A stretch of DNA of 64,000 nucleotides from Nitrospirillum iridis. Its GTDB lineage: Bacteria > Pseudomonadota > Alphaproteobacteria > Azospirillales > Azospirillaceae. Where the stretch lies: assembly GCF_014205765.1 (NCBI RefSeq), contig NZ_JACIIZ010000014.1:124001-188000 (forward strand), written 5' to 3'. A program made the translations under genes and the position numbers. This document shows positions 45,252 through 55,002 of the stretch, in pieces. The notes under the pieces are model-generated. The model searched no databases. It was not told the DNA's origin and saw only the letters and a program-made list of their open reading frames with translations. Position 1 is the stretch's first letter, and every line of letters starts with the position of its first letter.

Positions 45252-46214
45252 ATGGACCGTCTGGATGACATGGCCCTGTTCGCCCGCGTGGCGGAAACCC
45301 GCAGTTTCACGGTCGCGGCGGCCAAGCTGGGCCTGTCCCGCTCCGCCGCCAGCCGGCGCATGACGGACCTGGAGGCGCGGCTGGGCGCCCGCCTGCTGAA
45401 CCGGACCACCCGGCGCATCAGCCTGACCGAGGCGGGGGAGACCTATCTGGTGCGGGTCCAGCAGATCCTGTCGGACGTCGACGAGGCCGACCGCTCCGTC
45501 GCCAGCCTGCAGGCCGCCCCCCGGGGGGTGCTGAAGGTGGCCGCCCCCATGAGCTTCGGCATGAAGCATCTGGGCCCCGCCATCGCCGACTTCCTGTCCG
45601 CCTTCCCCGATATCGAGGTGGAGATGGACCTGAACGACCGCTTCGTCGACCTGGTGGACGAGGGCTACGACGTGGCCGTGCGCATCGGCCAGTTGAAGGA
45701 TAGCTCGTTGGTGGCCAAGCGCATCTGCCCCGCGCGGCTGGTGCACGCCGCCAGCCCGGCCTATCTGACCCGGCGGGGCGTGCCGCGCGCGCCGGAGGAC
45801 CTGACCCAGCACGACTGCCTGATCTACACCAACATGCCACAGGGGACCCAGTGGCCGTTCCGCGCCACGCCGCTGACGCCGGGGGCGGCACGCGGCGGCA
45901 ACCACGACATGGACGTCGCCACCCGCCTGATCAAGGTCAACGCCCGGCTGCGCGCCAACAACGGCGACGTGCTGTTGGAAGCCGCTTGCGCGGGCGTCGG
46001 CATCGTCGCCCTGCCCACCTTCATCTGCGGCAAGGCGCTGGCGGAGGGCCGGGTGGTGCCCATCCTGCAGGAATGGGCGGTGTCGCGCAGCACCATCAGC
46101 GCCGTCTTCCCCGCCAACCGCCACCTGTCGTCCAAGGTCCGCGTCTTTGTCGACTTCCTGGCCGACCGCTTCCACCCCAACCCCTATTGGGATGTCGGCC
46201 TGAAGCTGGGATAG
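45252..46214 (+). CDS. LysR-family transcriptional regulator
   Basis: 320 residues from ATG 45252 ([20 protein letters not shown]). The N-terminal winged helix (1-60: [33 protein letters not shown]) is followed by the effector-binding domain (about 90-295). It belongs to the CrgA/YafC-like group with [10 protein letters not shown] at the domain link. It is divergent from wrbA and the shared promoter region contains a perfect T-N11-A box. The inducer is likely a quinone or electrophile if wrbA is the target (inference). A terminator lies about 110 bp downstream. Confidence 0.94.
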   Translation: MDRLDDMALFARVAETRSFTVAAAKLGLSRSAASRRMTDLEARLGARLLNRTTRRISLTEAGETYLVRVQQILSDVDEADRSVASLQAAPRGVLKVAAPMSFGMKHLGPAIADFLSAFPDIEVEMDLNDRFVDLVDEGYDVAVRIGQLKDSSLVAKRICPARLVHAASPAYLTRRGVPRAPEDLTQHDCLIYTNMPQGTQWPFRATPLTPGAARGGNHDMDVATRLIKVNARLRANNGDVLLEAACAGVGIVALPTFICGKALAEGRVVPILQEWAVSRSTISAVFPANRHLSSKVRVFVDFLADRFHPNPYWDVGLKLG

Positions 46215-46326
46215 CCCCGTCTCCCCAACCGGCCCTCTCCCAAATCGAAGCGGACCGAAAAGGGCGGACAAGCCAAGGGGTGGCCGCCCGTCGGCGCATG
46301 AGGCAAACGAAAAAACACCAATAATT

Positions 46327-46384
46327 AAAAACGGCGGATCAGGTTCGGGCCCCTAAGGGCATCCAACCTGGTCCGCCGTTTTTT
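46327..46384. terminator. Long-stem terminator after the LysR gene
   Basis: A 19-bp stem (46327-46345 with 46365-46383) with one G-U wobble, starting AAAAACGG and ending CCGTTTTTT. The A-run and U-run allow stopping on both strands. Confidence 0.82.
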
Positions 46385-46694
46385 CTCAGTCGGATGGGCA
46401 CAAGCCTCGACGCCGCCCTCGGGGCGGCCGCTTTGCCGCGATAGATCCGACCGTATTTCCGGACGTCCCACCATGCAGGGGGTTTCGTTCGGTTCAAGCG
46501 CGAGCTTGTGGGCCCGCCTCCTGAAACAAATCGTGCGCCGGTCACCGGCCAGGGTCAAACGACGATCGGGCATGCTGCACGGCAATGGCCACCCGCTGGG
46601 GTCATAACGGGTTAACGCCCAGCCGCAAGACCCGGCACACCCCGGGGAAGGAGTTACCCCGGACGGCACCGTCAGCCCTGGACATCGCCCCATC

Positions 46695-46723
46695 TTGGCC
46701 CTATTGATATACTCTTATATCAT
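46695..46723 (+). promoter_or_regulatory. Promoter of the alpha/beta hydrolase gene
   Basis: TTGGCC (46695-46700), 17-nt spacer, TATCAT (46718-46723), five of six -10 matches. The gene's GGAGGG ribosome site begins 18 nt after the -10 box. Confidence 0.55.
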
Positions 46724-46752
46724 GCGGTTGAAATTCAGTGGGAGGGTGGGCA

Positions 46753-47661
46753 ATGGCATCGGTGCGGCGCGCTTACGTGGACGGGCCCCATGGGCAGATG
46801 CATCTGCGCCGGGCCGTGCCCCCTGGGGATGGCCGCCGCGACGCTCAGGGCAATACGCCGCTGCTGTGCATCCACATGAGCCCGATGACGGGACGCACCT
46901 TCGAGGCGCTGCTGGCCGATCTGGGCGACGATCGGGATGCCATCGCCTTCGATACGCCCGGCTTCGGCCAATCGGACGCGCCGGCGGCCCCGCCGACCAT
47001 CGCCGATTACGCGCGCGCGCTGGACGCCGGGCTGACGGCCTTGGGCGTCACCGGGCCGGTCGACGTGCTGGGCTATCATACCGGATCGATGGTTGGGGTT
47101 GAGATGGCGGCCCTGATGCCCCAGCGGGTGCGCCGACTGACGATGATCTCCGCCCCCGTCCTGACGGACGAGGAACGGCGGCAGTTCAGCGCCTACTATC
47201 ATGGCCTGACGATCACGGCCGACGGCGCCCACCTGGTGGCCCGCTGGAAAAGCTTCCTGTACCACCACACGCGGCCGGGCACGACGGTGGAGGACATCGC
47301 GGAGAAATTCCCCGACCTGCTGGTGGCCGGGCGCAAGGGCGAATGGGGCCACCAGGCGGCGTTCAGCCATGATTTGGCCGGACGGATGCCGGCGGTGACC
47401 CAGCCGGTGCTGATCCTGAACACCGGCGACGACCTGGACGTGCACACCCGCCGGGCGGCCGGCCTGGCCCCCAACAGCCGCATCCTGGAGGTGCCGGGCT
47501 GGGGTCACGGCTTCCTGGATCTGAACACTGGCGACGCCGCCGCCGTGCTGCGCGCCTTCCTGGACGCCGAGGGGGAGGCGCCACAGAGCCAGGTGACCGC
47601 CCCCGCCTCCGCGCTGGGGCCGCGCTACCCGCGGCAGGTCGGGCCCTTCGCCCCGCGCTGA
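46753..47661 (+). CDS. Alpha/beta-hydrolase-fold protein with His at the nucleophile position
   Basis: 302 residues from ATG 46753, with GGAGGG 6-7 nt upstream. The fold is clear: oxyanion-loop region CIHMSPMTGRTF, FDTPGFGQSD, acid strand VLILNTGDDLDV and the final GWGHGFLD with the catalytic-type His. At the nucleophile elbow the sequence is VLGYHTGSMVG, so H109 replaces the Ser of GxSxG, with S112 three residues later. Hydrolysis by the standard triad is therefore doubtful. Function unknown. A 10-bp hairpin (47704-47726) follows the gene. Confidence 0.82.
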   Translation: MASVRRAYVDGPHGQMHLRRAVPPGDGRRDAQGNTPLLCIHMSPMTGRTFEALLADLGDDRDAIAFDTPGFGQSDAPAAPPTIADYARALDAGLTALGVTGPVDVLGYHTGSMVGVEMAALMPQRVRRLTMISAPVLTDEERRQFSAYYHGLTITADGAHLVARWKSFLYHHTRPGTTVEDIAEKFPDLLVAGRKGEWGHQAAFSHDLAGRMPAVTQPVLILNTGDDLDVHTRRAAGLAPNSRILEVPGWGHGFLDLNTGDAAAVLRAFLDAEGEAPQSQVTAPASALGPRYPRQVGPFAPR

Positions 47662-47703
47662 CGCATCGGCCGTGCCCCCCGAAGGGGCTGATATCCCAAG
47701 CAA

Positions 47704-47726
47704 CGCGCGGCATGGCATGCCGCGCG
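47704..47726 (+). terminator. Hairpin after the alpha/beta hydrolase gene
   Basis: A perfect 10-bp stem (CGCGCGGCAT at 47704-47713 with ATGCCGCGCG at 47717-47726), loop GGC. The U-tract is poor (CGGTGTT follows), so this is a weak terminator call. Confidence 0.45.
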
Positions 47727-47769
47727 CGGTGTTCGCATACCCACGCCGGGAGGCGATGGCAGGTTTGCG

Positions 47770-47800
47770 TCCATCTTCACCGCTTGACAGGGAAGATGGA
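47770..47800 (+). promoter_or_regulatory. Promoter/operator of the SUF operon
   Basis: A consensus -35 box TTGACA (47784-47789) sits in the 13-nt middle of a perfect 9-bp inverted repeat, TCCATCTTC (47770-47778) and GAAGATGGA (47792-47800). The -10 region (about 47806-47812, TACTTAA) is weak. A protein bound to the repeat would cover the -35 box. The gene-specific regulator could be the Rrf2 protein encoded next, by self-control. Confidence 0.6.
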
Positions 47801-47843
47801 GAGGCTACTTAAAGGGTACTGATTTGGTCCGGATTGCCCCGGG

Positions 47844-47866
47844 CCGGGTCGGTGACTGTGACCCGG
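47844..47866 (+). other. Hairpin in the SUF operon leader
   Basis: CCGGGTC (47844-47850) and GACCCGG (47860-47866), loop of 9 nt. It lies 25 bp before the Rrf2 start codon and would be in the transcript leader. It may be a second operator or an RNA structure. Confidence 0.35.
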
Positions 47867-47890
47867 TAGCTTCACTGAGGGATTGGGCCG

Positions 47891-48370
47891 TTGATCCGGT
47901 TGAGCAAAATGACCGATTACGCCGTCGTGGTCATGACCACGATGAGCCAGGGCGAGGGCGGGACGCATACCGCCACCTCGCTGGCGGAGCGTACCGGCCT
48001 GCCGGCGCCGACCGTGGCCAAGATCCTGAAGCTGCTGGCCCGTGACGGCCTGATGGCCTCGCACCGGGGGGCCGCCGGCGGCTATAGCCTGGCGCGCGAC
48101 CCGGATGACATCAACGTCGCCCAGATCATCGCCGCCATCGACGGCCCCATCGCCCTGACCGACTGCGTCGACGGGGCGGAGGGCGCCTGCGGGGTGCAAA
48201 GCCTGTGCCCCCGGCGGGGTAATTGGGACCGGGTGAACCGGGCCGTGCGCACCGCCCTGGAAGGCGTCAGCCTGACCGAGATGTCGCAACCCGTTTTTCC
48301 GCAAGCCGTATCCCAGACGGCCGCGCCGCTGGCCCCCCGCCCCGCCCCCGTGGCCGAGCGGGTTGGCTGA
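47891..48370 (+). CDS. Rrf2-family Fe-S regulator of the SUF operon
   Basis: 159 residues from TTG 47891, chosen because [18 protein letters not shown] is the conserved Rrf2 N-terminus and GAGGGA precedes it. The winged helix (about 5-70: [39 protein letters not shown]) is followed by three cysteines C92, C100 and C106 ([18 protein letters not shown]) that should hold an Fe-S cluster. The C-terminal 35 residues are Pro/Ala-rich. It is the first gene of the SUF operon, so it is expected to sense cluster supply and repress the operon when clusters suffice. sufB starts 29 bp later. Confidence 0.93.
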   Translation: MIRLSKMTDYAVVVMTTMSQGEGGTHTATSLAERTGLPAPTVAKILKLLARDGLMASHRGAAGGYSLARDPDDINVAQIIAAIDGPIALTDCVDGAEGACGVQSLCPRRGNWDRVNRAVRTALEGVSLTEMSQPVFPQAVSQTAAPLAPRPAPVAERVG

Positions 48371-48399
48371 CGCCATCGAATTCGAGGAAGATCACACGC

Positions 48400-49884
<1,485 letters not shown>

Positions 49885-49938
49885 GGCCGCCATCCTCGCC
49901 CCTGCCCGTTACGAAATTCGGTTTCAAGGAAGTACACG

Positions 49939-50691
49939 ATGCTGGAAATCAAGAACCTGCACGCCACCGTCGACGGCAAGGAAATCCTGAAAGGGATCAA
50001 CCTGACCATCAACCCGGGCGAGGTGCACGCCATCATGGGCCCGAACGGTTCGGGCAAGAGCACCCTGTCCTATGTGCTGGCCGGCCGTGACGGCTATGAG
50101 GTGACCGGGGGTTCCGTGACCTTCCAGGGCAAGGACCTGCTGGCCATGGAGGCCGAGGAGCGGGCGGCCGAGGGCGTGTTCCTGGCCTTCCAGTACCCGG
50201 TGGAAATCCCCGGCGTGTCCAACACCACCTTCCTGAAGACGGCGCTGAACGCCGTGCGCAAGCACCGGGGCCTGCCCGAACTGGACGCCATGCAGTTCCT
50301 GAAGCTGATCCGCGCCAAGGCCAAGTCGCTGAACATGAACGACGACATGATCAAGCGCGCCGTCAACGTGGGCTTCTCCGGCGGTGAGAAGAAGCGCAAC
50401 GACATCCTGCAGATGGCCATGCTGGAGCCCGGTTTCGCCATCCTGGACGAGACCGACAGCGGCCTGGACATCGACGCCCTGAAGCTGGTGGCCGACGGCG
50501 TGAACAGCCTGCGCGGCCCCGAACGCTCCATGCTGGTCATCACCCACTACCAGCGCCTGCTGAGCTACATCGTGCCGGACCATGTGCACGTCCTGGCCTA
50601 TGGCAAGATCGTGCGCAGCGGCGGCAAGGAACTGGCGCTGGAGCTTGAAGCCAAGGGCTATGCCGAATTCGGCTCGCCCGAAGCCGCCTGA
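49939..50691 (+). CDS. sufC: Fe-S assembly ATPase SufC
   Basis: 250 residues; ribosome site AAGGA lies 8 nt upstream. ABC-type ATPase with Walker A GPNGSGKST, Q-loop FLAFQYP, signature FSGGEKKR, Walker B FAILDETDSGLD and H-loop ITHYQ. The DETDSGLD variant is the standard form in SufC. It drives the conformational change of SufBD and sits between the two partner genes. Confidence 0.97.
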   Translation: MLEIKNLHATVDGKEILKGINLTINPGEVHAIMGPNGSGKSTLSYVLAGRDGYEVTGGSVTFQGKDLLAMEAEERAAEGVFLAFQYPVEIPGVSNTTFLKTALNAVRKHRGLPELDAMQFLKLIRAKAKSLNMNDDMIKRAVNVGFSGGEKKRNDILQMAMLEPGFAILDETDSGLDIDALKLVADGVNSLRGPERSMLVITHYQRLLSYIVPDHVHVLAYGKIVRSGGKELALELEAKGYAEFGSPEAA

Positions 50692-50703
50692 GGGGTGCGA
50701 TCC

Positions 50704-52098
50704 ATGGCCGCCATCGCCACCCTGAAAGATTTGTACGAGACCCTGAGCCCCGGCCTGCCCGGCGTCGGCGCCGCCGGCCTGGACCGGCTGCGCGCCGACG
50801 GCTATGCCCGCTTCCTGGCCGAGGGCGTGCCCACGCCCAAGGTGGAGGGCTGGAAATACACCAACCTGCGCGACCTTGCCGGTATCAGCCTGGCGCCGGC
50901 GCGGAGTGCGGCCAACAGCGACGGTGCCCCCTCCGCTTGGGACCTGCCCAGCGTGGCGCCGGGCAAGACCCACCGCCTGGTGTTCGTGGATGGCGTGTTC
51001 AACGCCGCCCTGTCCGCCGTGGGCCCCCTGCCCGAGGGTGTGGCGCTGGACAGCCTGCGCGGCCTGATCGACGCCTCCCCGGCCTATGCGGCCGAGGTGC
51101 TGGACCGCTTCCCCGCGCCCAAGGCCGACTCCGGATTACGCGTCGGTCCCAACCCCGGGCGCGGCCAGACGCAAGGCCTGGTCGCCCTGAACGGCGCCTT
51201 CCTGGCGGAAGGGGCCGTGCTGACCGTGGGTGAGGGTGTCAATCTGGCCCAGCCGGTGGAGGTCGTCTTCGTCGCCACCGCCGCCGACGGCACCTGGCAC
51301 CCCCGCCTGTTGATCGACGTCGCCCCCGGCGCGCGGGTCACGGTGGCGGAACATCACGTCAGCCGGGGCGGCGGCGCCACCTTCGCCAACATCGTCACCG
51401 CCATCCGCGTGGGCGAGGGCGCGACGCTGCGCCACGCCAAGTTCCAGGAAGAGGCGGAGACCGCCCTGCACCTGGCGTCGATCACCGCCACCGTGGCGGC
51501 GTCAGCGACGTATGAGACCTTCGTGCTAACCACCGGCGCCCGCCTCGCCCGCACCGACGTGCAGGTCCGCCTGGAAGGCTCGAACGCCAGCACCCGGGTT
51601 TCCGGCGCCTATGGCGTGGACGGCAACCGGCATGCCGATTTCACCAGCCTGATCGACCATGTGTCGCCCAACTGCACCAGCCGCGAGGTGGTGAAGGGCG
51701 TCATCGACGGGCACGGTCGCGCCGTGTTCCAGGGCAAGATCATCGTGCGGCCGGACGCGCAGAAGACGGACGGCCACCAGCTGAACCGCGCCCTGCTGCT
51801 GTCCGACACCGCCGAGATCGACGCCAAGCCGGAGCTGGAGATCTACGCCGACGACGTGAAGTGCAGCCACGGCGCCACCGCCGGCGAGCTGGACGAGGAC
51901 GCGCTGTTCTACCTGCGCGCCCGGGGCATACCCGCCGACACCGCCCGCGCCCTGCTGATCGCCGCCTTCCTGGACGAGGTGGCGGAGGAGATCGGCGATC
52001 CCGCGCTGCGCGCCCATGCGACGTCCCGCATCCAGGATCGTATCGGCCGTCTGACGGGCATCACTGTGGACGCTGCTGACCTGGCGGTAGAGGAGTGA
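50704..52098 (+). CDS. sufD: Fe-S scaffold subunit SufD
   Basis: 464 residues from ATG 50704, with a GAGGGG ribosome site just after the sufC stop. SufD is a SufB paralogue with the same beta-helix core: GAYGVDGNRHADFTSLIDHVSPNCTSREVVKGVIDGHG and the block QKTDGHQLNRALLLSDTAEIDAKPELEIYADDVKCSHGAT, where the His and Cys of KCSHG are conserved in the SufB-SufD interface. It helps iron entry into the scaffold. The gene lies 12 bp from sufC and 4 bp from sufS. Confidence 0.95.
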   Translation: MAAIATLKDLYETLSPGLPGVGAAGLDRLRADGYARFLAEGVPTPKVEGWKYTNLRDLAGISLAPARSAANSDGAPSAWDLPSVAPGKTHRLVFVDGVFNAALSAVGPLPEGVALDSLRGLIDASPAYAAEVLDRFPAPKADSGLRVGPNPGRGQTQGLVALNGAFLAEGAVLTVGEGVNLAQPVEVVFVATAADGTWHPRLLIDVAPGARVTVAEHHVSRGGGATFANIVTAIRVGEGATLRHAKFQEEAETALHLASITATVAASATYETFVLTTGARLARTDVQVRLEGSNASTRVSGAYGVDGNRHADFTSLIDHVSPNCTSREVVKGVIDGHGRAVFQGKIIVRPDAQKTDGHQLNRALLLSDTAEIDAKPELEIYADDVKCSHGATAGELDEDALFYLRARGIPADTARALLIAAFLDEVAEEIGDPALRAHATSRIQDRIGRLTGITVDAADLAVEE

Positions 52099-52102
52099 GC
52101 TT

Positions 52103-53365
52103 ATGGACACCCGCCTAAGCAACGCCCCGTTTGACGTGGAGAAGATCCGCCAGGACTTCCCCATCCTGACGCGCCTGGTGCATGAAAAGCCGGGCCGCCC
52201 GGGCAAGTCCCTGGTCTATCTGGACAATGCCGCCAGCGCCCAGAAGCCGCGCGCCGTGATCGACGCCATGGCCAATTTCATGGCGCACGACTACAGCAAC
52301 GTCCATCGCGGCGTGCACTACCTCTCCCAGGTCGCGACCACCCTCTATGAGGCGACGCGCGACAAGACGGCCACGTTCCTGAACGCGCCCTCCCGCGACA
52401 CCATCGTCTTCACCCGCAGCGCCACCGAGGCCTTCAACCTGGTGGCCAGCAGCTGGGGCGGCACCCACCTGACGGCGGGTGACGAGATCATCCTGAGCGT
52501 GATGGAGCACCACGCCAACATCGTGCCGTGGCAGCTGCTGCGCGCCCGCACCGGCATCGTCATCAAGGTGGCGCCCGTGCTGGACGACGGCACGCTGGAC
52601 CTGGACGCGCTGGCCGACCTGCTGAAAAGCCCCAAGGTCAAGCTGGTGTCCATCACCCACGGCAGCAACGTGCTGGGCACGGTGACCCCGGCGGCGGAGA
52701 TCGCCCGCATGGCCCACGCGGCCGGCGCCAAGGTGCTGTTCGACGGCAGCCAGGCGGCGGTGCACATGCCGGTGGACGTGCAGGCCATCGACGCCGACTT
52801 CTACATCATGACCGGGCACAAGCTGTACGGCCCCACCGGCTTCGGCGTGCTGTACGGCAAGGCGGAGATCCTGGAGTCCATGCCCCCCTATCAAGGCGGC
52901 GGCGACATGATCCAGTCCGTCAGCTTCGAGGAGACCACCTTCCGCGAGGTGCCGCACCGGTTCGAGGCCGGGACGCCGCCCATCGTGGAAGGCATCGGCT
53001 TCGGCGCCGCCATCGACTATGTGACGGCACTGGGCATGGGCGCCATCCACGCCCATGAGCAGCGCCTGCTGGCCTACGCCACGGAGAAGCTGCGGGCCAT
53101 CGATGGCCTGCGCCTGATCGGCACCTCGCCCACCAAGGCGGCCATCCTGTCCTTCACCATCGACGGCGTGCACCCCCATGACATCGGGACGCTGGTGGAC
53201 CGGGCCGGCGTGGCGGTGCGGGTGGGCCGGCATTGCGCCGAGCCGCTGATGGAGCGCTTCGGCGTGGGCGCCACGGCCCGCGCCAGCTTCGCCCTGTACA
53301 ACACGGAAGCCGAGGCCGACGCCCTGGTCGACGCGGTCCGGGCCGTGAGGGAGTTCTTCAACTGA
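52103..53365 (+). CDS. sufS: Cysteine desulfurase SufS
   Basis: 420 residues. PLP enzyme that takes sulfur from cysteine as a persulfide. PLP-binding K240 is in MTGHKLYGPTGFG, and the catalytic cysteine C378 in VRVGRHCAEPLMERFG. Group II fold with MEHHANIVPWQ. The stop overlaps the sufU start by one base. The direct neighbour SufU is the expected sulfur acceptor; no sufE gene is seen here. Confidence 0.96.
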   Translation: MDTRLSNAPFDVEKIRQDFPILTRLVHEKPGRPGKSLVYLDNAASAQKPRAVIDAMANFMAHDYSNVHRGVHYLSQVATTLYEATRDKTATFLNAPSRDTIVFTRSATEAFNLVASSWGGTHLTAGDEIILSVMEHHANIVPWQLLRARTGIVIKVAPVLDDGTLDLDALADLLKSPKVKLVSITHGSNVLGTVTPAAEIARMAHAAGAKVLFDGSQAAVHMPVDVQAIDADFYIMTGHKLYGPTGFGVLYGKAEILESMPPYQGGGDMIQSVSFEETTFREVPHRFEAGTPPIVEGIGFGAAIDYVTALGMGAIHAHEQRLLAYATEKLRAIDGLRLIGTSPTKAAILSFTIDGVHPHDIGTLVDRAGVAVRVGRHCAEPLMERFGVGATARASFALYNTEAEADALVDAVRAVREFFN

Positions 53366-53835
53366 TGTTCGACGATCTGCGCGACCTGTACCAGGAGGTG
53401 ATCCTGGACCATGGCAAGCACCCCCGGAACTTCGGCAAGCCGGAGAGCTTCAACCGCATGGCCCGGGGCGAGAACCCGCTGTGCGGCGACAAGATCAACG
53501 TCTACCTGACCATCGACGCCGACGGCCGGGTGGCGGACGCCCATTTCGACGGCCGCGGCTGCGCCATCAGCCAGGCCAGCGCCTCGCTGATGACGGAGAC
53601 GCTGAAAGGCAAGACCGAGGTGGAGGCCGAGGCGCTGTTCGGCCACTTCCACGATCTGTGCACCAAGGATGACCATGAGCACACCGACCACGGGCCCCTG
53701 GATCCGGAAGCGGTGGAACGGCTGGACGTGCTGTCGGGCGTGCGGGAATTCCCCATGCGCGTGAAGTGCGCGACCCTGGCCTGGCACACCATGCACGCCG
53801 CCATCAGCGGCGACGAAAAGACGACGACGGAGTGA
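53365..53835 (+). CDS. sufU: SufU/IscU-type protein
   Basis: 156 residues. Three conserved cysteines and an aspartate (C40, D42, C66 and C135; NPLCGDK, GRGCAIS, VKCATLAW) form the zinc or cluster site. The insert between C66 and C135 is long and His/Asp-rich (CTKDDHEHTDHGPLDPE), as in SufU rather than plain IscU. SufU is best known in Gram-positives as the sulfur acceptor for SufS; its presence in this operon replaces SufE. Confidence 0.92.
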   Translation: MFDDLRDLYQEVILDHGKHPRNFGKPESFNRMARGENPLCGDKINVYLTIDADGRVADAHFDGRGCAISQASASLMTETLKGKTEVEAEALFGHFHDLCTKDDHEHTDHGPLDPEAVERLDVLSGVREFPMRVKCATLAWHTMHAAISGDEKTTTE

Positions 53836-53840
53836 GCGAG

Positions 53841-54233
53841 ATGTCTGGAGCCACGGAACGCCCCATCGCGCCGGATGTTTCCATGGGGGCGCCGGCCACC
53901 ATCGCCGACGAGGACAGGCTGCCCGCCGACGCGCCCCTGGGGGACCGCGTGACGGAGGCGCTGAAGACCGTCTACGACCCGGAAATCCCGGTGAACATCT
54001 ATGAGCTGGGCCTGATCTACCGCTGCGACATCGACGCGGACGGCCAGGTCCAGATCGACATGACCCTGACCGCCCCGGGCTGCCCGGTGGCGGGCGAGAT
54101 GCCGGGCCAGGTGCAGGGCGTCGTCGCCGGTGTCGACGGGGTCAAGGACGTGACCGTGAACCTGGTGTGGGAACCGGCCTGGAACCCCAGCCTGATGTCC
54201 GATGAGGCGCGCGTCGCCCTCAACATGTTCTGA
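53841..54233 (+). CDS. sufT: SUF-associated MIP18/DUF59 protein SufT
   Basis: 130 residues from ATG 53841. The domain starts at LGDRVTEALKTVYDPEIPVNIYELGLIYRCDI and has the family motif TLTAPGCPVAGEMPGQV with the reactive cysteine. The N-terminal 35 residues are variable. It starts 5 bp after sufU. SufT proteins assist maturation of Fe-S enzymes when cluster demand is high. Confidence 0.94.
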   Translation: MSGATERPIAPDVSMGAPATIADEDRLPADAPLGDRVTEALKTVYDPEIPVNIYELGLIYRCDIDADGQVQIDMTLTAPGCPVAGEMPGQVQGVVAGVDGVKDVTVNLVWEPAWNPSLMSDEARVALNMF

Positions 54234-54252
54234 TGAGCGGGTGGAGGTGGAT

Positions 54253-54600
54253 ATGAGCAAGATCGAACGCAAGAAGGCCATGAGCCTGACCGATGCCGCC
54301 GCGACGCGGGTGAAGGAGATCATGGCCCAGCGCGAGACGCCGGCCGTGGGCCTGCGCGTCGGCGTGAAGGCGCGCGGCTGCTCCGGCCTCAGCTACTTCG
54401 TCGAATACGCCGACGCCAAGAAGCCGTTCGAGGAGGTGGTGGAGGAAAAGGGCGTCACCCTGCTGCTGGACCCCGCCTCCACCATGTTCCTGCTGGGCAC
54501 GGAAATGGATTACGTGGAGGACAAGTTCCAGTCGGGCTTCGTCTTCACCAACCCCAATGAAAAGGGGCGCTGCGGCTGCGGCGAGAGCTTCACCGTCTGA
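54253..54600 (+). CDS. sufA: A-type Fe-S carrier SufA
   Basis: 115 residues from ATG 54253, with GGAGG upstream. The three conserved cysteines are in KARGCSGLSYFVEY and GRCGCGES. A-type carriers receive clusters from the scaffold and pass them to target enzymes. It is the last gene of the operon; a strong terminator follows 40 bp downstream. Confidence 0.95.
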   Translation: MSKIERKKAMSLTDAAATRVKEIMAQRETPAVGLRVGVKARGCSGLSYFVEYADAKKPFEEVVEEKGVTLLLDPASTMFLLGTEMDYVEDKFQSGFVFTNPNEKGRCGCGESFTV

Positions 54601-54640
54601 CCGGCCGCCGCCGGTTCTATCCACCAATCATCCATCTTGG

Positions 54641-54688
54641 CGCCAAGGGCGCGGCGGGTCCCCCCCTGCCGCGCCCTTGGCGTTTACA
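54641..54688 (+). terminator. Rho-independent terminator of the SUF operon
   Basis: A perfect 15-bp stem (CGCCAAGGGCGCGGC at 54641-54655 with 54668-54682), loop of 12 nt, then TTTACA. Confidence 0.8.
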
Positions 54689-55002
54689 CGCCCGGCGGAT
54701 CGCCGCCCAGCCCCGCCGCCGGCATTATTAAAGTTGGTTTCTTAATTACCCCCCAGAAGGCCCGATGATCACTTTTGATCACAAATGATGGATCACCATC
54801 CTATCCTTTTGGACAAGATATACTTCAGTTTTGCAGACGAACCTTTGATCAGCGCCGCGCCGCGCTCAAACTATACGGAAGATCAGCGCCAACGCCGCCG
54901 CCATTACTTCATCTTCCCGGCCACGCTAACGTCTGCTTAATCAATCCGCGTCATGGTGTCGCAGTCCGGACATAAATCCGCCGCTGGAATTGGGAGACAC
55001 TG
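54689..55002. repeat. AT-rich promoter region of the chemotaxis receptor with repeated GATCA sites
   Basis: 314 bp with no gene. GATCAC occurs at 54767-54772, 54777-54782 and 54791-54796 (the first two as TGATCAC, 10 bp apart), and GATCAGCGCC at 54847-54856 and 54881-54890, 34 bp apart. A -10-like TATACT lies at 54819-54824. The repeats could be sites for a regulator of the receptor gene. Confidence 0.45.

Larger units (their letters stand above)
46215..46752. other. 538-bp intergenic region with terminator and promoter
   Basis: Holds the lysR terminator at 46327-46384 and the alpha/beta hydrolase promoter at 46695-46723. Between them (46385-46690) I find no gene, no repeat and no RNA structure that I can support. 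Confidence 0.6.

Noticed and set aside
54727-54745. TTAA pair that could be a CtrA site (TTAA-N7-TTAA)
   Set aside because: The two TTAA are 10 nt apart, not 7, so the site does not fit.
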